Shown: positions 16,526 to 26,167, counted from the stretch's first letter. The stretch: DNA of 64,000 nucleotides from Brevirhabdus sp. (GCA_024637315.1 JAGXFH010000061.1:24772-88771), one strand, 5' to 3'. Program-made: numbers and translations. Notes: a model not told the origin generated them from the sequence alone.

Positions 16526-17739
16526 ATGGACGTTCATCAAGCGTTGGCCCAGGTCGCTATCCTGGACGACGGCAAGGTGGTCAGTGAACAACGTCTCGAT
16601 CTCGTGCAGGACAAGGTCCTCGCTTTCGGGCGTAGTCGCAGGCCAGTCGACGAGGTGGTGCTGGAGGCGATCGGCAACACCGCAGCGATCGAGCGGCTGC
16701 TTCGGCCATTCCTCGCACGGGTGGTGATCGCCAACCCGCGTATGGTGAGGGCGATCGCATATGCCCGGGTCAAGACCGACAAGATCGATGACATCACATT
16801 GGCACGCCTTCAGGCCTCGGGATTCCTGCCCAAGGTTTGGGCAGCCGACGAGGATACCGTCCGCCGACGGCGTCAGGCTGTCGAACGGATGGGCATGCTG
16901 GAGGAGACGGCTCGCCTGAAATCGCGCATCCATGCGATCCTTGACGCCACTTGGTACCGAAATAGAAAGGTGCTCTCTTCGGGACTGCTGGTCAGCGCTG
17001 GCTGGCCAAGACGGTGCTCCCTGGCCACGAACGGCTTATCCTCAATCGCCTCATCGACGAACTTCGGCATACCAAGCAAGTCGCTGTTCTCGATCAGGAA
17101 CTCGCCAGCCTTGCTTTGGCCGGCGAGCGTGCAGTGCGGCCTATGATCATTCCTGACGACGGACCGATCGTCGCGGCAATGGTGCCCAGCTCGATCGGGG
17201 ACATCTCGCGATTCGAGTCCACGCAGAAGCTCTCGAGCTATTTTGGCCCCATGCCGAAGGTGCGTCAGTCCGGCGAGGGCCCGGCCCGTCACGGGCGAAT
17301 CTCGAAACAGGGCAACGCCAACGTCTGCAAGATGTTGGTCGAGGCCGCGTGGTTGGCGCAGACCGCTCCGGGGCCGCTGCGCGCCTTCTTCATGCGCATC
17401 AGCGCCAAACGCGGCGCCGCAAAGGCCAGTGTTGCCACTGCACGGAAGCTGGCCGTGTTGATCTGGCATATCCTCGCAAAAGGGGAGAAATTTGCCTTCG
17501 CGCGTCCGGCTTTCCAAGCGATGAAGCTGCGAAAAGTCGCCCTGAAGGGTGGCGCTCCCCGTGAGTACGGGAAAGCCGGTCCCGGCCGGGATCGCTGGAT
17601 CAAGGAAATCCGCCACCGGGAGATGGAATCCGTCAAGCGTGCCGAGGATGCCTATGCCAGGATGGCGAAGCCGGGCATCGGCATCCAGCCCATTGACCTC
17701 GCGCTCGATGTCGAAGATGGCGTTGATCAGTTTCACTGA
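16526..17739 (+). pseudogene. IS110-family transposase, frameshifted
   Basis: The first frame starts 'GMDVHQALAQVAILDDGK' and continues through 'ARVKTDKIDDITLARL', the DEDD (RuvC-like) catalytic domain. The second frame resumes as 'LFGTAGQRWLAKTVLPGHER' and 'STQKLSSYFGPMPKVRQSG', 'HGRISKQGNANVCKMLVEAAW', the Transposase_20 domain with the catalytic serine region. The frames switch near 16975. IS110 transposases are normally one uninterrupted ORF, so this copy is probably inactive. The last ~25 codons overlap antisense IS66 sequence, so the element itself probably ends before 17739. Confidence 0.82.
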
Positions 17740-17769
17740 TTCCAGCGCGCCCGCCGAGATCTGATGGGC
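17665..17769 (-). pseudogene. IS66-family transposase (TnpC) fragment
   Basis: The minus strand encodes 'AHQISAGALESVKLINAIFD' followed by 'IEREVNGLDADARL', matching the conserved 'A-I-E-R-E-I-N-G-L' helix of IS66 TnpC. Only about 35 residues remain, squeezed between the IS110 element and the Tn3 remnant. Confidence 0.5.
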
Positions 17770-17783
17770 GGGTTTGCCCTTGC

Positions 17784-18648
17784 GCGCTTTTGTGCAGCGA
17801 CGACGTGGCCGAGATACTTCGTGTTCCAATAAATAATGATCGCGGCCAACAGGTTCAGGCCAGCCATGCGGTAGTGATGGCCTTCGGCGGTGCAGTCGCG
17901 GATTCCGCCTTGTCGTCCGATACGCAGGGCGTTTTTCAGGGCTTGACGCGCTTCACCCTTGTTCAGGCCGATCTGAGCGCGGCGCTGCATGTCGGCGTCA
18001 AGCAGCCAGTCGATGATGAACAGGGTACGTTCGATGCGACCGATTTCGCGCAGGGCAAGGGCCAACTCGTTCTGGCGCGGATAGGATGTCTGGCCAGTTT
18101 TCCGTGATCAGCTTCTCCCTGATCTTGCTGCCGATCAGCCCGATCAGCTCATTTGGCGCCGCAGCCGGATCGAAGAGATATTGCCGCTTCGACGGTAGAT
18201 CACGGATAGGGGGAATGAACCGATACGAGAGCAGTGCCGTGACTGCGAATACATGATCGCTAGAGCCGCCGGTATCAGCGTATTGCATCGCGGATGCGCC
18301 GCCCCGCCTCGTTCATCAGCAACCCGTCCAGGATGTACGGCGCTTCGTTCACTATGGCGAGCGCGCGGCTTTAGCCAGCCTTTCAAGACCCTCCTGCAGC
18401 CGCACCTTGCGGTCGGCCAGCCAGGCCGCCGGCTCGAACGGCGTGGCTAGGAGCGGCGATGCCTTGGCGGCCTCTATCGGCACAAGGGCCTGTTTCAAGT
18501 CGGCATAGCACCGGGAATGCGGGAGCCAGATGTCGTCGGGCCGGAAGGCGTCCCGGTTATGGAACAGAACGGCGACCTCCCAAAGCCGGTTATCGCCGGG
18601 TTCCTGGGCATTGAGGTGACGATGCCATTTCGAGGTGCGGCGCAGGAT
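17784..18648 (-). pseudogene. Tn3-family transposase, decayed C-terminal half
   Basis: Four pieces in different frames follow the order of a Tn3 transposase: 'LWEVAVLFHNRDAFRPDDIW' and 'QALVPIEAAKASPLLATPFE' (18352-18648), 'NEAPYILDGLLMNEAGRR' (about 18290-18350), 'YADTGGSSDHVFAVTALLSY' with 'IPPIRDLPSKRQYLFDP' (18090-18288), and 'REIGRIERTLFIIDWLLD' through 'GLNKGEARQALKNALRIG' (17784-18062). About 200 residues between the first two pieces are missing and at least two frameshifts occur. Its 3' end is cut next to the IS66 fragment. Confidence 0.75.
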
Positions 18649-18817
18649 GCCGGCTTGGTGGGGTGCGCCCGGTCGATCGTCGACGACGATGGTCTTCGCT
18701 GCATGCATCATGGGCGCGGCTACTTGGGCAGAATGAATATCGAGTACGCGCGGTATGCGTGGTGCGTATCGTCGGATACCGGTGATATCCATGGACAGCA
18801 TGCGCCTGAGCGTCAGC

Positions 18818-19309
18818 GGCCCTGGTGTCGAGAACCACGCGGTTGGCGGCGCGGCAGGCCAACCACTCCCACGCGCGCAGGACAAGCGCCGCGGGATGCC
18901 GCGGCGACACCATGCGGCGATCGTTCACCACCGTATCATGGAGTGACAGGAACGCGTCCCAGACGATCGGGGTCCGCCGCAGGGCGGCGAAGGGCCAGAG
19001 CAGCAGGACATCCAGATGTCCAAGATAGCCGACCACAACGACATCGGGACGGGGTGCCCGGATGAACCGCCAGACGAGTCGGGGATAGGCTGCCGCCCAC
19101 CGGATGGCGCGCTTCAGCGCATCCGTCTTTCCAAGGACGGATTTGTCCTCTGCGCCTTCCCAGACGGGCGCGTGGATTTCTGTCAGGGACGCGCCGGAAT
19201 GCCGGATCGCATCGAGCAGAAGCCGTGTGCGCGGCTTGCCCAGATCGTAGGTGCCCCAGATCAGAACATTCAGCGGCTGGCGTTCAGAAGTGGGCAAGTC
19301 GGTCAACAT
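18818..19309 (-). pseudogene. Glycosyltransferase, N-terminal half (truncated)
   Basis: The first 164 residues form a clean GT-B acceptor domain: 'LNVLIWGTYDLGKPRTRLLL', 'IRAPRPDVVVVGYLGHLDVL', 'RTPIVWDAFLSLHDTVVNDR', ending at 'ANRVVLDTRA'. After that the frame reads into unrelated sequence next to the Tn3 remnant, and the donor-binding half is missing. A C-terminal fragment of matching type lies on the same strand at 11196-11505. Confidence 0.75.
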
Positions 19310-19400
19310 TTCCGTGCAAGTCGGGATCGCCTGTCTTTTAGCCCGCCAGCATCACGCCTGTCCAAGCAAATTCCGGGGCGGCGGGCCGGGTCGTGGCCCG

Positions 19401-21098
19401 TCATGCCGCCGCCGCCGCTGTTTCGAGAGTGAGGGCGGTCTGGACGCTGGTGGTATAGCGGGCGTCGGGCGGGCGGACGCCGTGGGTCAGCAGGGCGCGG
19501 CGGATATCCGGGTTGGCGGCGGCGATGTACAGCCGGACGCCGTGCCGGTGCGCCTTGCGGGCGAGGCCCTCGATGACGTTGGCCCCGGTCGAGTCGAGGA
19601 ACGGCACGGCGGCGAAATCGACGATCAGCGCCTTGTGCGTGGTCTGGATGCGATCGAGGACCGAGCCGATCGAGGCGGCTGCGCCGAAGAAGAAGGCGCC
19701 GGTGATGTGGTAGACGACGACCTCGGGATTGGCCGCTGTCGCCTCGTCATAGCCGGTGCCGCTGTCGGCGGTGTCCTGACCGACGAAGGGGGTTTCGGTC
19801 TCGACGGCGGCGTGCTGGCTCATCCGGTTGATGAACAGTACCGAGCCAAGCGCGAAGCCGACGATGATCGCTTCGGTCAGGTCGCGGAAGATTGTCAGGA
19901 AGAAGGTCGCGCCAAGCACACCGGCGTCGCCCCAGCCGGAACGGACCAGCACCGCGATGGCGGATTTCTCGATCATGTTCCATGCGACGACCGCCAGCAC
20001 CCCGGCCAGCGCCGCCAGCGGAATGTAGGCGGCGAGCGGGGCGGCGACGAGCATGAACAGCAGCAGGAACGCCGCATGCAGCATGCCCGCGACCGGCCCG
20101 TGCGCGCCGGCGCGCACATTGGTCGCGGTGCGCGCGATCGTGCCGGTGACGCAGAAGCCGCCGAACAGCGCCGCGCCGATATTGGCGGCACCCTGCGCCA
20201 CCAGTTCGCAGTTCGAGCGGTGCCGCCGCCCGGTCATGCCGTCGGCCACCACCGCCGACAGCAGGGATTCGATCGCGCCCAGCAGGGTGAAGGAAATCGC
20301 CGCCGGCAGGACTTGCAGCGCCAGCTCGACCGAGAAAGCGGGCAGGGTCGGGGCGGGCAGGCCCGACGGGATGCCGCCGAATTTCGTGCCGATCGTCTGC
20401 ACCGGAAGCGCAAGCAGCGCCGTGGCCGCGGCAGCCAGGCCGACGGCGATCAGCATGCCCGGCCAATGCGGGCGCCAGCGCTTGAGCCCGAGGATGATGG
20501 CCACCGTCGCCGCCGCAACCGCCAGCGCCGCCGGGGTCAGCGTGGCGCGCGCGCCCCACAGGGCGGGGAGCTTTTCCAGCAGCTCGCCCGGTTCGTGACC
20601 CAGCGAAAGGCCCAGCAGGTCCTTGATCTGGCTGGCGAAGATGATGACCGCGATGCCGGCGGTAAAGCCCACGGTCACCGGAAACGGGATGAACTTGACG
20701 TAGGTGCCAAGCCGCAGGAACCCCACCGCCAGCAGCATGACGCCCGACATCATCGTGGCAAGGATCAGCCCGTCCATCCCGTGCAGCGCGACGGTGCTGG
20801 CGACGAGCACGATGAACGCCCCCGCCGGCCCGCCGATCTGAAACCGCGAGCCGCCGAGAAGCGACACCAGGAAGCCGCCCACGATCGCGGTGTAAAGCCC
20901 CTGCGCCGGTGTCGCGCCCGAGGCGATGGCGATGGCCATGCTGAGCGGCAGCGCCACGATGGCGACGGTCAGACCGGCGATGGCGTCCGAGCGCAGCTGC
21001 GCCGCGCCGTAGCCCTCGCGCAGGACGGTCACGAGTTTCGGAGTGAAGAGCGCGGCGAAGCTTGCCGCCGCGTCTGGTCTGGTGGTCTGGTCTGTCAT
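19401..21098 (-). CDS. SulP family anion transporter with STAS domain
   Basis: A 565-residue inner-membrane transporter of the SLC26/SulP family. About 11-14 membrane segments (with 'GGPAGAFIVLVASTVALHG' and 'IPFPVTVGFTAGIAVIIFAS') are followed by a cytoplasmic STAS domain ('KALIVDFAAVPFLDSTGANV'). Family substrates are sulfate, bicarbonate and dicarboxylates; the sequence does not tell which. Start at ATG 21098; an ATG four codons upstream is possible. The next gene upstream on this strand is a small HTH regulator, 75 bp away. Confidence 0.88.
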   Translation of the reverse strand: MTDQTTRPDAAASFAALFTPKLVTVLREGYGAAQLRSDAIAGLTVAIVALPLSMAIAIASGATPAQGLYTAIVGGFLVSLLGGSRFQIGGPAGAFIVLVASTVALHGMDGLILATMMSGVMLLAVGFLRLGTYVKFIPFPVTVGFTAGIAVIIFASQIKDLLGLSLGHEPGELLEKLPALWGARATLTPAALAVAAATVAIILGLKRWRPHWPGMLIAVGLAAAATALLALPVQTIGTKFGGIPSGLPAPTLPAFSVELALQVLPAAISFTLLGAIESLLSAVVADGMTGRRHRSNCELVAQGAANIGAALFGGFCVTGTIARTATNVRAGAHGPVAGMLHAAFLLLFMLVAAPLAAYIPLAALAGVLAVVAWNMIEKSAIAVLVRSGWGDAGVLGATFFLTIFRDLTEAIIVGFALGSVLFINRMSQHAAVETETPFVGQDTADSGTGYDEATAANPEVVVYHITGAFFFGAAASIGSVLDRIQTTHKALIVDFAAVPFLDSTGANVIEGLARKAHRHGVRLYIAAANPDIRRALLTHGVRPPDARYTTSVQTALTLETAAAAA

Positions 21099-21173
21099 TC
21101 TGGGCCGCACCTTGGTGAAGAGCGCGGCGGGATCGCAGGCTTTCGTCGGCGGTCGCCGTCGCGGGTTGAAAGG

Positions 21174-21434
21174 TCAGTGTTGTGTCGGGGGCGCCTTCAG
21201 GCGGACGCCGCGTCCTCCTGCCGTGCTGGGCGCGCCCTCGCCGAGCAGTTCGATGCCGGCCCGTTCAAGCGCCGCGACGACCTTGGTCAGGCTGTCCACG
21301 ACGCCGCGGACATTGCCGGCGCTTGCCTCCATGCGCTGGATCGTCGGAACCGACAGGCCGGCCAGTTCGGCCAGGGTTTTCTGGTCGATGCCAAGAAGCG
21401 CACGGGCGGCGCGCATTTGGGCGGCGGTGATCAT
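21174..21434 (-). CDS. Small XRE-type HTH regulator
   Basis: An 86-residue protein with one helix-turn-helix at the N-terminus: 'MITAAQMRAARALLGIDQKT' then 'LAELAGLSVPTIQRME'. The family pattern and short C-terminal 'ALERAGIELLGEG' match the small DNA-binding proteins often found beside transporters. The start at 21434 is the family N-terminus; an upstream in-frame ATG (21497) would add 21 unrelated residues. It is co-directional with the SulP gene and may control it. Confidence 0.75.
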   Translation of the reverse strand: MITAAQMRAARALLGIDQKTLAELAGLSVPTIQRMEASAGNVRGVVDSLTKVVAALERAGIELLGEGAPSTAGGRGVRLKAPPTQH

Positions 21435-21596
21435 CAAGCATGTCCTGTAACTTACAACTGCCATGTAAAACAATGATCTTGATATTTCAACCATCAAGGT
21501 GAACGGGTGGACACGATCCCGTAGCGATGCAACCCGGCGCCGGAGCGGTTTTTCGTGCGGACGGGATATTGCCCCTTGCGCTGATGGATTTCCGAT

Positions 21597-21618
21597 TATA
21601 TCGGTAAACGACGATATA
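21597..21618. promoter_or_regulatory. Candidate ArsR operator
   Basis: Perfect inverted repeat TATATCG (21597-21603) / CGATATA (21612-21618), 14 bp before the arsR start. Position and AT-rich dyad fit an autoregulatory ArsR site. Confidence 0.5.
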
Positions 21619-21631
21619 CGATCAACGCAGG

Positions 21632-21994
21632 GTGGACGCCCCGGTGACCCAGACCGATCAGACCGACCAGGACGAGGCGGATGCCAGAATGGCCGCGATG
21701 GCCAAGGCGCTTGGCCACCCTGCGCGGCTGCGGATCCTGCGGTTGCTGGCCCGGACGCCGGGCTGCATCGGCGGCGATATCGTCGATGCGGTCGGTCTGG
21801 CGCAGTCCACGGTGTCCGAACATCTTCGGATCCTGAAGGCCGCCGGCGTGATCGAAGGGCAGATCGACCCGCCGCGGGTCTGCTATTCGCTGGGGCCGAC
21901 CGCGCTGGCGCCCCTGGCGGCGCTGATCCAGACCCTTGAAACCACGGCCCGAGAAGCTGGCTGCTGTGTCAGACCCGCCGGCTCGGAAGGATGA
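21632..21994 (+). CDS. arsR: ArsR-family arsenic-responsive repressor
   Basis: A 120-residue winged-helix repressor: 'MAKALGHPARLRILRLLART' and the recognition helix 'LAQSTVSEHLRILKAAGVIE'. Cys residues sit at 'TPGCIGGD' and the C-terminal 'AGCCVRP', a spacing suited to As(III)/Sb(III) binding as in non-canonical ArsR types that lack the E. coli CVC motif. It starts with GTG 21632 (GTG 21644 is an alternative) and lies 3 bp before the arsenite exporter gene. Confidence 0.85.
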   Translation: MDAPVTQTDQTDQDEADARMAAMAKALGHPARLRILRLLARTPGCIGGDIVDAVGLAQSTVSEHLRILKAAGVIEGQIDPPRVCYSLGPTALAPLAALIQTLETTAREAGCCVRPAGSEG

Positions 21995-21997
21995 CCC

Positions 21998-23017
21998 ATG
22001 TCCCTGTTTGAACGCTACCTGTCGCTGTGGGTCCTGCTGTGCATCATCGCCGGAATCGGTCTGGCAAGAGTGCTGCCGGGCCTGTTCGAGGTTCTGGCGG
22101 GGCTGGAATATGCCTCGGTCAATCTGGTGGTGGCGGTGCTGATCTGGGCCATGGTCTACCCGATGATGGTCGCCGTGGATTTCGGCGCCCTGAAGGGTGT
22201 GGGCAAGCGCCCCAAGGGGCTGATCATCACCCTGGTGGTGAACTGGCTGATCAAGCCGTTCACCATGGCCGCCCTGGGCGTGCTGTTCTTCAAGCATGTC
22301 TTCGCCGGGTTGATCGAGCCGGCGGATGCGGGCCAATACATCGCCGGCCTGATCCTGCTGGGCGCGGCGCCGTGTACCGCGATGGTATTCGTCTGGTCGC
22401 AACTGACCAGGGGCGATCCGAACTACACGCTGGTGCAGGTGTCGCTGAACGACGTGATCATGGTCTTTGCCTTCGCCCCGATCGTGGCGTTGCTGCTGGG
22501 CGTGACCGATATCGCGGTGCCGTGGGAAACGCTGGTTCTGTCGGTGGGGCTTTACGTGGTGCTGCCGCTGGTGGCGGGCGCGATCACCCGTGCCCGTCTG
22601 ATGCGGCGGGGCGGCGAGGCGGCGGTTGCAGAGTTCACCGCCCGGATCAAGCCCGCTTCGGTTCTGGGGCTCTTGCTGACGGTGGTGCTGCTGTTCGGCT
22701 TTCAGGGCAATGTCATCCTTGAAAGCCCGGTCCTGATCGTGCTTCTGGCGACGCCGATCCTGATCCAGTCCTACGGGATCTTCGCCATCGCGTATTTCTG
22801 GGCCTGGCGCTGGAAGGTGCCGCACAACGTGGCCGCGCCCTGCGCGCTGATCGGCACGTCGAACTTCTTCGAACTGGCGGTGGCGGTCGCGATCGGACTG
22901 TTCGGCCTGAATTCGGGCGCGGCGCTGGTGACGGTGGTCGGCGTTCTGGTCGAGGTGCCGGTGATGCTGTCGCTGGTCTGGTTCGCCAACCGCACCCGCC
23001 AGGGGTTCCCGGCATGA
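21998..23017 (+). CDS. acr3: Acr3-type arsenite efflux transporter
   Basis: A 339-residue inner-membrane protein with about ten membrane segments, matching the Acr3 branch of the BART superfamily. The conserved '[19 protein letters not shown]' holds the essential cysteine, and '[18 protein letters not shown]' is the second family signature. It exports As(III) from the cytoplasm using the proton gradient. It overlaps the arsH start by ATGA. Confidence 0.93.
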   Translation: MSLFERYLSLWVLLCIIAGIGLARVLPGLFEVLAGLEYASVNLVVAVLIWAMVYPMMVAVDFGALKGVGKRPKGLIITLVVNWLIKPFTMAALGVLFFKHVFAGLIEPADAGQYIAGLILLGAAPCTAMVFVWSQLTRGDPNYTLVQVSLNDVIMVFAFAPIVALLLGVTDIAVPWETLVLSVGLYVVLPLVAGAITRARLMRRGGEAAVAEFTARIKPASVLGLLLTVVLLFGFQGNVILESPVLIVLLATPILIQSYGIFAIAYFWAWRWKVPHNVAAPCALIGTSNFFELAVAVAIGLFGLNSGAALVTVVGVLVEVPVMLSLVWFANRTRQGFPA

Positions 23018-23736
23018 GCGGTCACGACACCCTGCAGGTGGATGAGGCGTGCTTTGCCGCCATTGATCGCGACCGCCTGCTGGCGCCGCCGCTTGGCAGC
23101 CACCGGCCGCGCATCCTGATCCTTTACGGCTCGCTCAGGGCGCGGTCGTTCAGCCGGTTGTCGGCCGAGGAGGCGGGGCGCATCCTGAAAAGGCTTGGGG
23201 CCGAGGTGCGGGTGTTCAACCCCTCGGGTCTGCCGCAGGTCGATGACGGGGTCGATGCCAGTCACCCCAAGGTGCGCGAGCTGCGCGACCTGGTCGCCTG
23301 GTGCGAGGGCATGGTCTGGTCCAGCCCGGAACGGCACGGCGCCATGACCGGGCTGATGAAGACCCAGATCGACTGGGTCCCGCTGTCGGAGGGCGCGGTG
23401 CGCCCGACGCAGGGCAAGACGCTGGCGGTGATGCAGGTTTCGGGCGGCTCGCAAAGCTTCAACGCGGTCAACCAGATGCGGATCCTCGGGCGCTGGATGC
23501 GGATGCTGACGATCCCCAACCAATCCTCGGTGGCCAAGGCGTTTCTGGAATTCGACGAGGCGGGGCGGATGAAGCCGTCGGCCTATTACGACCGGATCGT
23601 GGATGTGATGGAGGAACTGGTGAAGTTCACGCTTCTGACCCGCGACCGCGCGGCCTATCTGGTGGATCGCTATTCCGAACGCAAGGGAACAGCCACGGCG
23701 CTGATGAAGCGGGTCAACCAGTCGTCCGCCACCTGA
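23014..23736 (+). CDS. arsH: ArsH NADPH-dependent FMN reductase
   Basis: A 240-residue flavodoxin-like protein with the ArsH pattern: '[20 protein letters not shown]' (FMN phosphate loop), '[19 protein letters not shown]' and '[20 protein letters not shown]'. ArsH oxidises trivalent methyl- or aromatic arsenicals. It ends the arsR-acr3-arsH operon; no arsC arsenate reductase is present here, so arsenate reduction must be encoded elsewhere or not occur. Confidence 0.92.
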   Translation: MSGHDTLQVDEACFAAIDRDRLLAPPLGSHRPRILILYGSLRARSFSRLSAEEAGRILKRLGAEVRVFNPSGLPQVDDGVDASHPKVRELRDLVAWCEGMVWSSPERHGAMTGLMKTQIDWVPLSEGAVRPTQGKTLAVMQVSGGSQSFNAVNQMRILGRWMRMLTIPNQSSVAKAFLEFDEAGRMKPSAYYDRIVDVMEELVKFTLLTRDRAAYLVDRYSERKGTATALMKRVNQSSAT

Positions 23737-23975
23737 CCGCACGGCAGTCCAACCGCGCCCGTCGCTGCCGCAGGCACGACGCGGCCAACGGCCAGCGTGG
23801 TGCGCGGCGCCTTACGTCCGCCGGAGCACGGACAGCGCCGCCATCGCCATCGAAAAGGCGCCGAAGACCCAGACCGGCGACGACAAGACCGCGCCGCCCC
23901 GACGAAAGACCCGGGATCATCGGATGCCGCCAGCCCCGGTCGGATGGTCGGGGCGGCCAGGGCTTCCCGATCCGC

Positions 23976-25025
23976 TCATGCCAGGGTCCAGATCTGGAAC
24001 AGCAGCCCCGACAGGAACGCGCCGGCCAGCGACAGCGCGATATAGAGCGCGAAGACCGGCGGCCGGGCCAGCGCCCAGACCGCCATTGCCGCCGGTATCG
24101 AGGTGACGCCGCCGGCCACAAGAAAGGCCAGTCCGGCGCCCGGCGCCATGCCCTGTTCGATCAGCCCGCCGACCAGCGGCAGGGCGGCGTAGCCGTTCAG
24201 GTAGGCCGGCACGCCCACCAGCGTCGCCATCACGATGGGCATCAGCCCCGTGCCGCCAAGCGCCGCGGTCATCGCCTCGGCCGGGATCCAGGCGAGCATC
24301 AGGCTTTCGAGGATGAAGGCCAGCGTCAGCCACTTGGCCAGGAACAGGGTCGTGACGAGGGCGGTCCTGCCGAATTTCGCCCGGCGCGCAGGATCCTCCC
24401 AGAAGCGCCAGACCACGGGTGCCGGCGCGCGCAGTTTCGCGCCGCCGCAGCCGCCATTGCCGACGCCCGCGCGCAGCGGATCCGCCAGCGCGCCGCCGCG
24501 CGACAGCAGATGCACGGCAAGCCCGCCGAACAGGCCCAGCCCGATCGCGGCCAGGGTCTTGGCCACCGCGAATTCCAGATCGAGCACGCCCACCGTCAGC
24601 ACGAACATCGACGGGTCCATGATCGGCGAGGCCAGCCAGAACGCCATCACCGCCGACAGCGGCACCCCCATCGCCAAGAGCGCCGCGATCAGCGGGATCA
24701 CCCCGCAAGAGCAGAACGGCGAGATGCCGCCCGCCAGCGCCCCGAGCCCGATCATCAGGAGCGGCGCGCCGGTGAAGGCCCTTGCGATCAGGTTGTCGGC
24801 CCCGGTCGCGCCGGCCCATGCGGCAATGGCGATCGACAGCACCAGAAACGGCGCCGTGCCAAGAAGCGACCCGCCGGCAAAGATCGCGCTGTCGGCGGCC
24901 TGGCCCGGATCGAACAGCGCCAGCGCCAGAAGGATCAGCGCCGAGGCAAGCCAGACCCGCTGGTCCTGCCAGAGATGCCGCAGCGCAGAGCGAAAGCCAG
25001 GAGTGGAACAGGTCGTGTCAGTCAT
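23976..25025 (-). CDS. arsP: ArsP/UPF0718-type permease
   Basis: A 349-residue inner-membrane permease of the ArsP_1 family, with the diagnostic Cys-rich loop 'SPFCSCGVIPLIAALLAMGV' and a second half containing 'GVPAYLNGYAALPLVGGLIE'. Members near ArsR regulators export trivalent organoarsenicals (such as methylarsenite); related proteins act on other metals. An ArsR gene lies immediately upstream in the same direction. The ATG ending at 25025 is preferred over a TTG two codons earlier. Confidence 0.72.
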   Translation of the reverse strand: MTDTTCSTPGFRSALRHLWQDQRVWLASALILLALALFDPGQAADSAIFAGGSLLGTAPFLVLSIAIAAWAGATGADNLIARAFTGAPLLMIGLGALAGGISPFCSCGVIPLIAALLAMGVPLSAVMAFWLASPIMDPSMFVLTVGVLDLEFAVAKTLAAIGLGLFGGLAVHLLSRGGALADPLRAGVGNGGCGGAKLRAPAPVVWRFWEDPARRAKFGRTALVTTLFLAKWLTLAFILESLMLAWIPAEAMTAALGGTGLMPIVMATLVGVPAYLNGYAALPLVGGLIEQGMAPGAGLAFLVAGGVTSIPAAMAVWALARPPVFALYIALSLAGAFLSGLLFQIWTLA

Positions 25026-25080
25026 CACCAAACCTCTGGAATTGTAGTTGTTTCAGGGCGAAAAAACAGGGTCGTTTGCT

Positions 25081-25398
25081 TCATGCCGCATCCTCCGCAG
25101 GCTGCACCGTCACGCCGGAACAGCATTCAGAGGTCAGGAAATCCAGCACCCGGTGCATGGCCGGGAAATCGACCCGGTTGAACACCTCGCGGCCCTGCTT
25201 GTCCTGCAGCACGAGGCCCGCATCGACCAGCGTCGACAGATGATGCGCCAGCGTCGACGGCGCAAGCCCCAGATGTTCGCCGATATCGCTGACCCGCTGA
25301 CCCTCGTCGCCCGCTTTGACAAGCAGGCGAAAAATCGAAAGCCTTGCATCATGGCCAAGGGCGGCAAGCGCGCGGGCGGTGGGGCTGGTTGTTGTCAT
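25081..25398 (-). CDS. arsR: ArsR-family repressor with C-terminal Cys-Cys site
   Basis: A 105-residue winged-helix repressor: 'ALAALGHDARLSIFRLLVKA', recognition helix 'LAPSTLAHHLSTLVDAGLV', and a C-terminal 'SECCSGV' likely to bind As(III). It lies 55 bp upstream of the ArsP-like permease gene and probably controls it. The start at 25398 follows an AT-rich stretch (TATAACTATAAATCTAG) that could hold promoter and operator. Confidence 0.85.
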   Translation of the reverse strand: MTTTSPTARALAALGHDARLSIFRLLVKAGDEGQRVSDIGEHLGLAPSTLAHHLSTLVDAGLVLQDKQGREVFNRVDFPAMHRVLDFLTSECCSGVTVQPAEDAA

Positions 25399-25528
25399 GC
25401 CGCCAATATAACTATAAATCTAGTTTTGTAAAGGGATTGAATCGCGCAGATCGTAGCATGCCGCACTCTGCGCCATCTGCGGCCCGGAGGCGACCGACGC
25501 ACGATGACCTCGAAGCGGATGTATCACC

Positions 25529-26167
25529 TCATGTCTTTCGCGCCACGATGAACGGGCGGGCGTCCTTGCCTTTGGTTGCGTGGCCCTCGGTGGCAAGGAT
25601 GTCGAAGCCCGCCCCTTCGATCAGCCGGGACAGGCCCCGCGCATCCAGAACAGTGACATGCGGCGCCAGTCTGACCGCACGCAGGGTTGGAAGCAGAATG
25701 CTCCGAATGACGACACTCATGTCCCCAAGGCAGGGGGTCTTGGAAATGAGCAGACCTCCGGGCACGAGCAGACCACGGACATGACGCAACGTGTCCTGCA
25801 GGTCCCGGACCAGATGAAGATAGTTGAACGCCAGAACGGCATTGAACGCGACCGGCTCTGACGTCATTCCTTCGGCCGTCGCCGCGCGGAATGCGAGGCC
25901 CGGGACAGGACCTGCTGCGGCCTTGCCTTCGGCGATTGCGATCATCTTCGTGGAAATATCGGTGGCGAGGTAGCCTTGCACACTCGGCGCAAGCCGCAAG
26001 GCGGTCGAACCTGTTCCGCATCCCAATTCCAAGATACGGTCGTCCGGGGCCAGCAGCGCGCGGGTCCGCTCCAGCGTCCGCTCATACCCGCCCTGATCCG
26101 CGATCTTCGCCTTGGCATATCGTCCCGAAGCCCTGTCCCAGAACCGGGCATCCGCTGCTGAAGTCAT
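25529..26167 (-). CDS. Class I SAM-dependent methyltransferase
   Basis: A 212-residue methyltransferase: motif I 'RILELGCGTGSTALRLAP', then 'YLATDISTKMIAIAEGKA', 'FNAVLAFNYLHLVRDL' and 'LLVPGGLLISKTPCLGD'. It has only two cysteines and lacks the conserved triad of ArsM, so an arsenic methyltransferase is unlikely despite the neighbours. The ATG at 26167 is preceded by a strong AAGGAGG site. It is divergent from a LysR remnant that may once have regulated it. Substrate unknown. Confidence 0.82.
   Translation of the reverse strand: MTSAADARFWDRASGRYAKAKIADQGGYERTLERTRALLAPDDRILELGCGTGSTALRLAPSVQGYLATDISTKMIAIAEGKAAAGPVPGLAFRAATAEGMTSEPVAFNAVLAFNYLHLVRDLQDTLRHVRGLLVPGGLLISKTPCLGDMSVVIRSILLPTLRAVRLAPHVTVLDARGLSRLIEGAGFDILATEGHATKGKDARPFIVARKT

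Noticed and set aside
16960..17020. Programmed ribosomal frameshift in the IS110-type transposase
   Set aside because: IS110 transposases are not known to use frameshifting and no slippery heptamer stands out, so a loss-of-function mutation is more likely.
19251..21476. 741-codon open frame on the plus strand opposite the SulP gene
   Set aside because: The composition is Gly/Asp/Arg-rich and repetitive, while the opposite strand encodes a clear SulP transporter.
21597..21618. Rho-independent terminator upstream of arsR
   Set aside because: The stem is AT-rich with no U-tract and lies just before a start codon, which fits an operator better.
23737..23975. Possible membrane-protein tail on the minus strand between arsH and the ArsP-like gene
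   Set aside because: The open stretch is under 40 codons with no start site or recognisable family.
25529..26167. Arsenite methyltransferase (ArsM) beside the ars genes
   Set aside because: The methyltransferase has only two cysteines and lacks the conserved ArsM set, and it is not in an ars operon.
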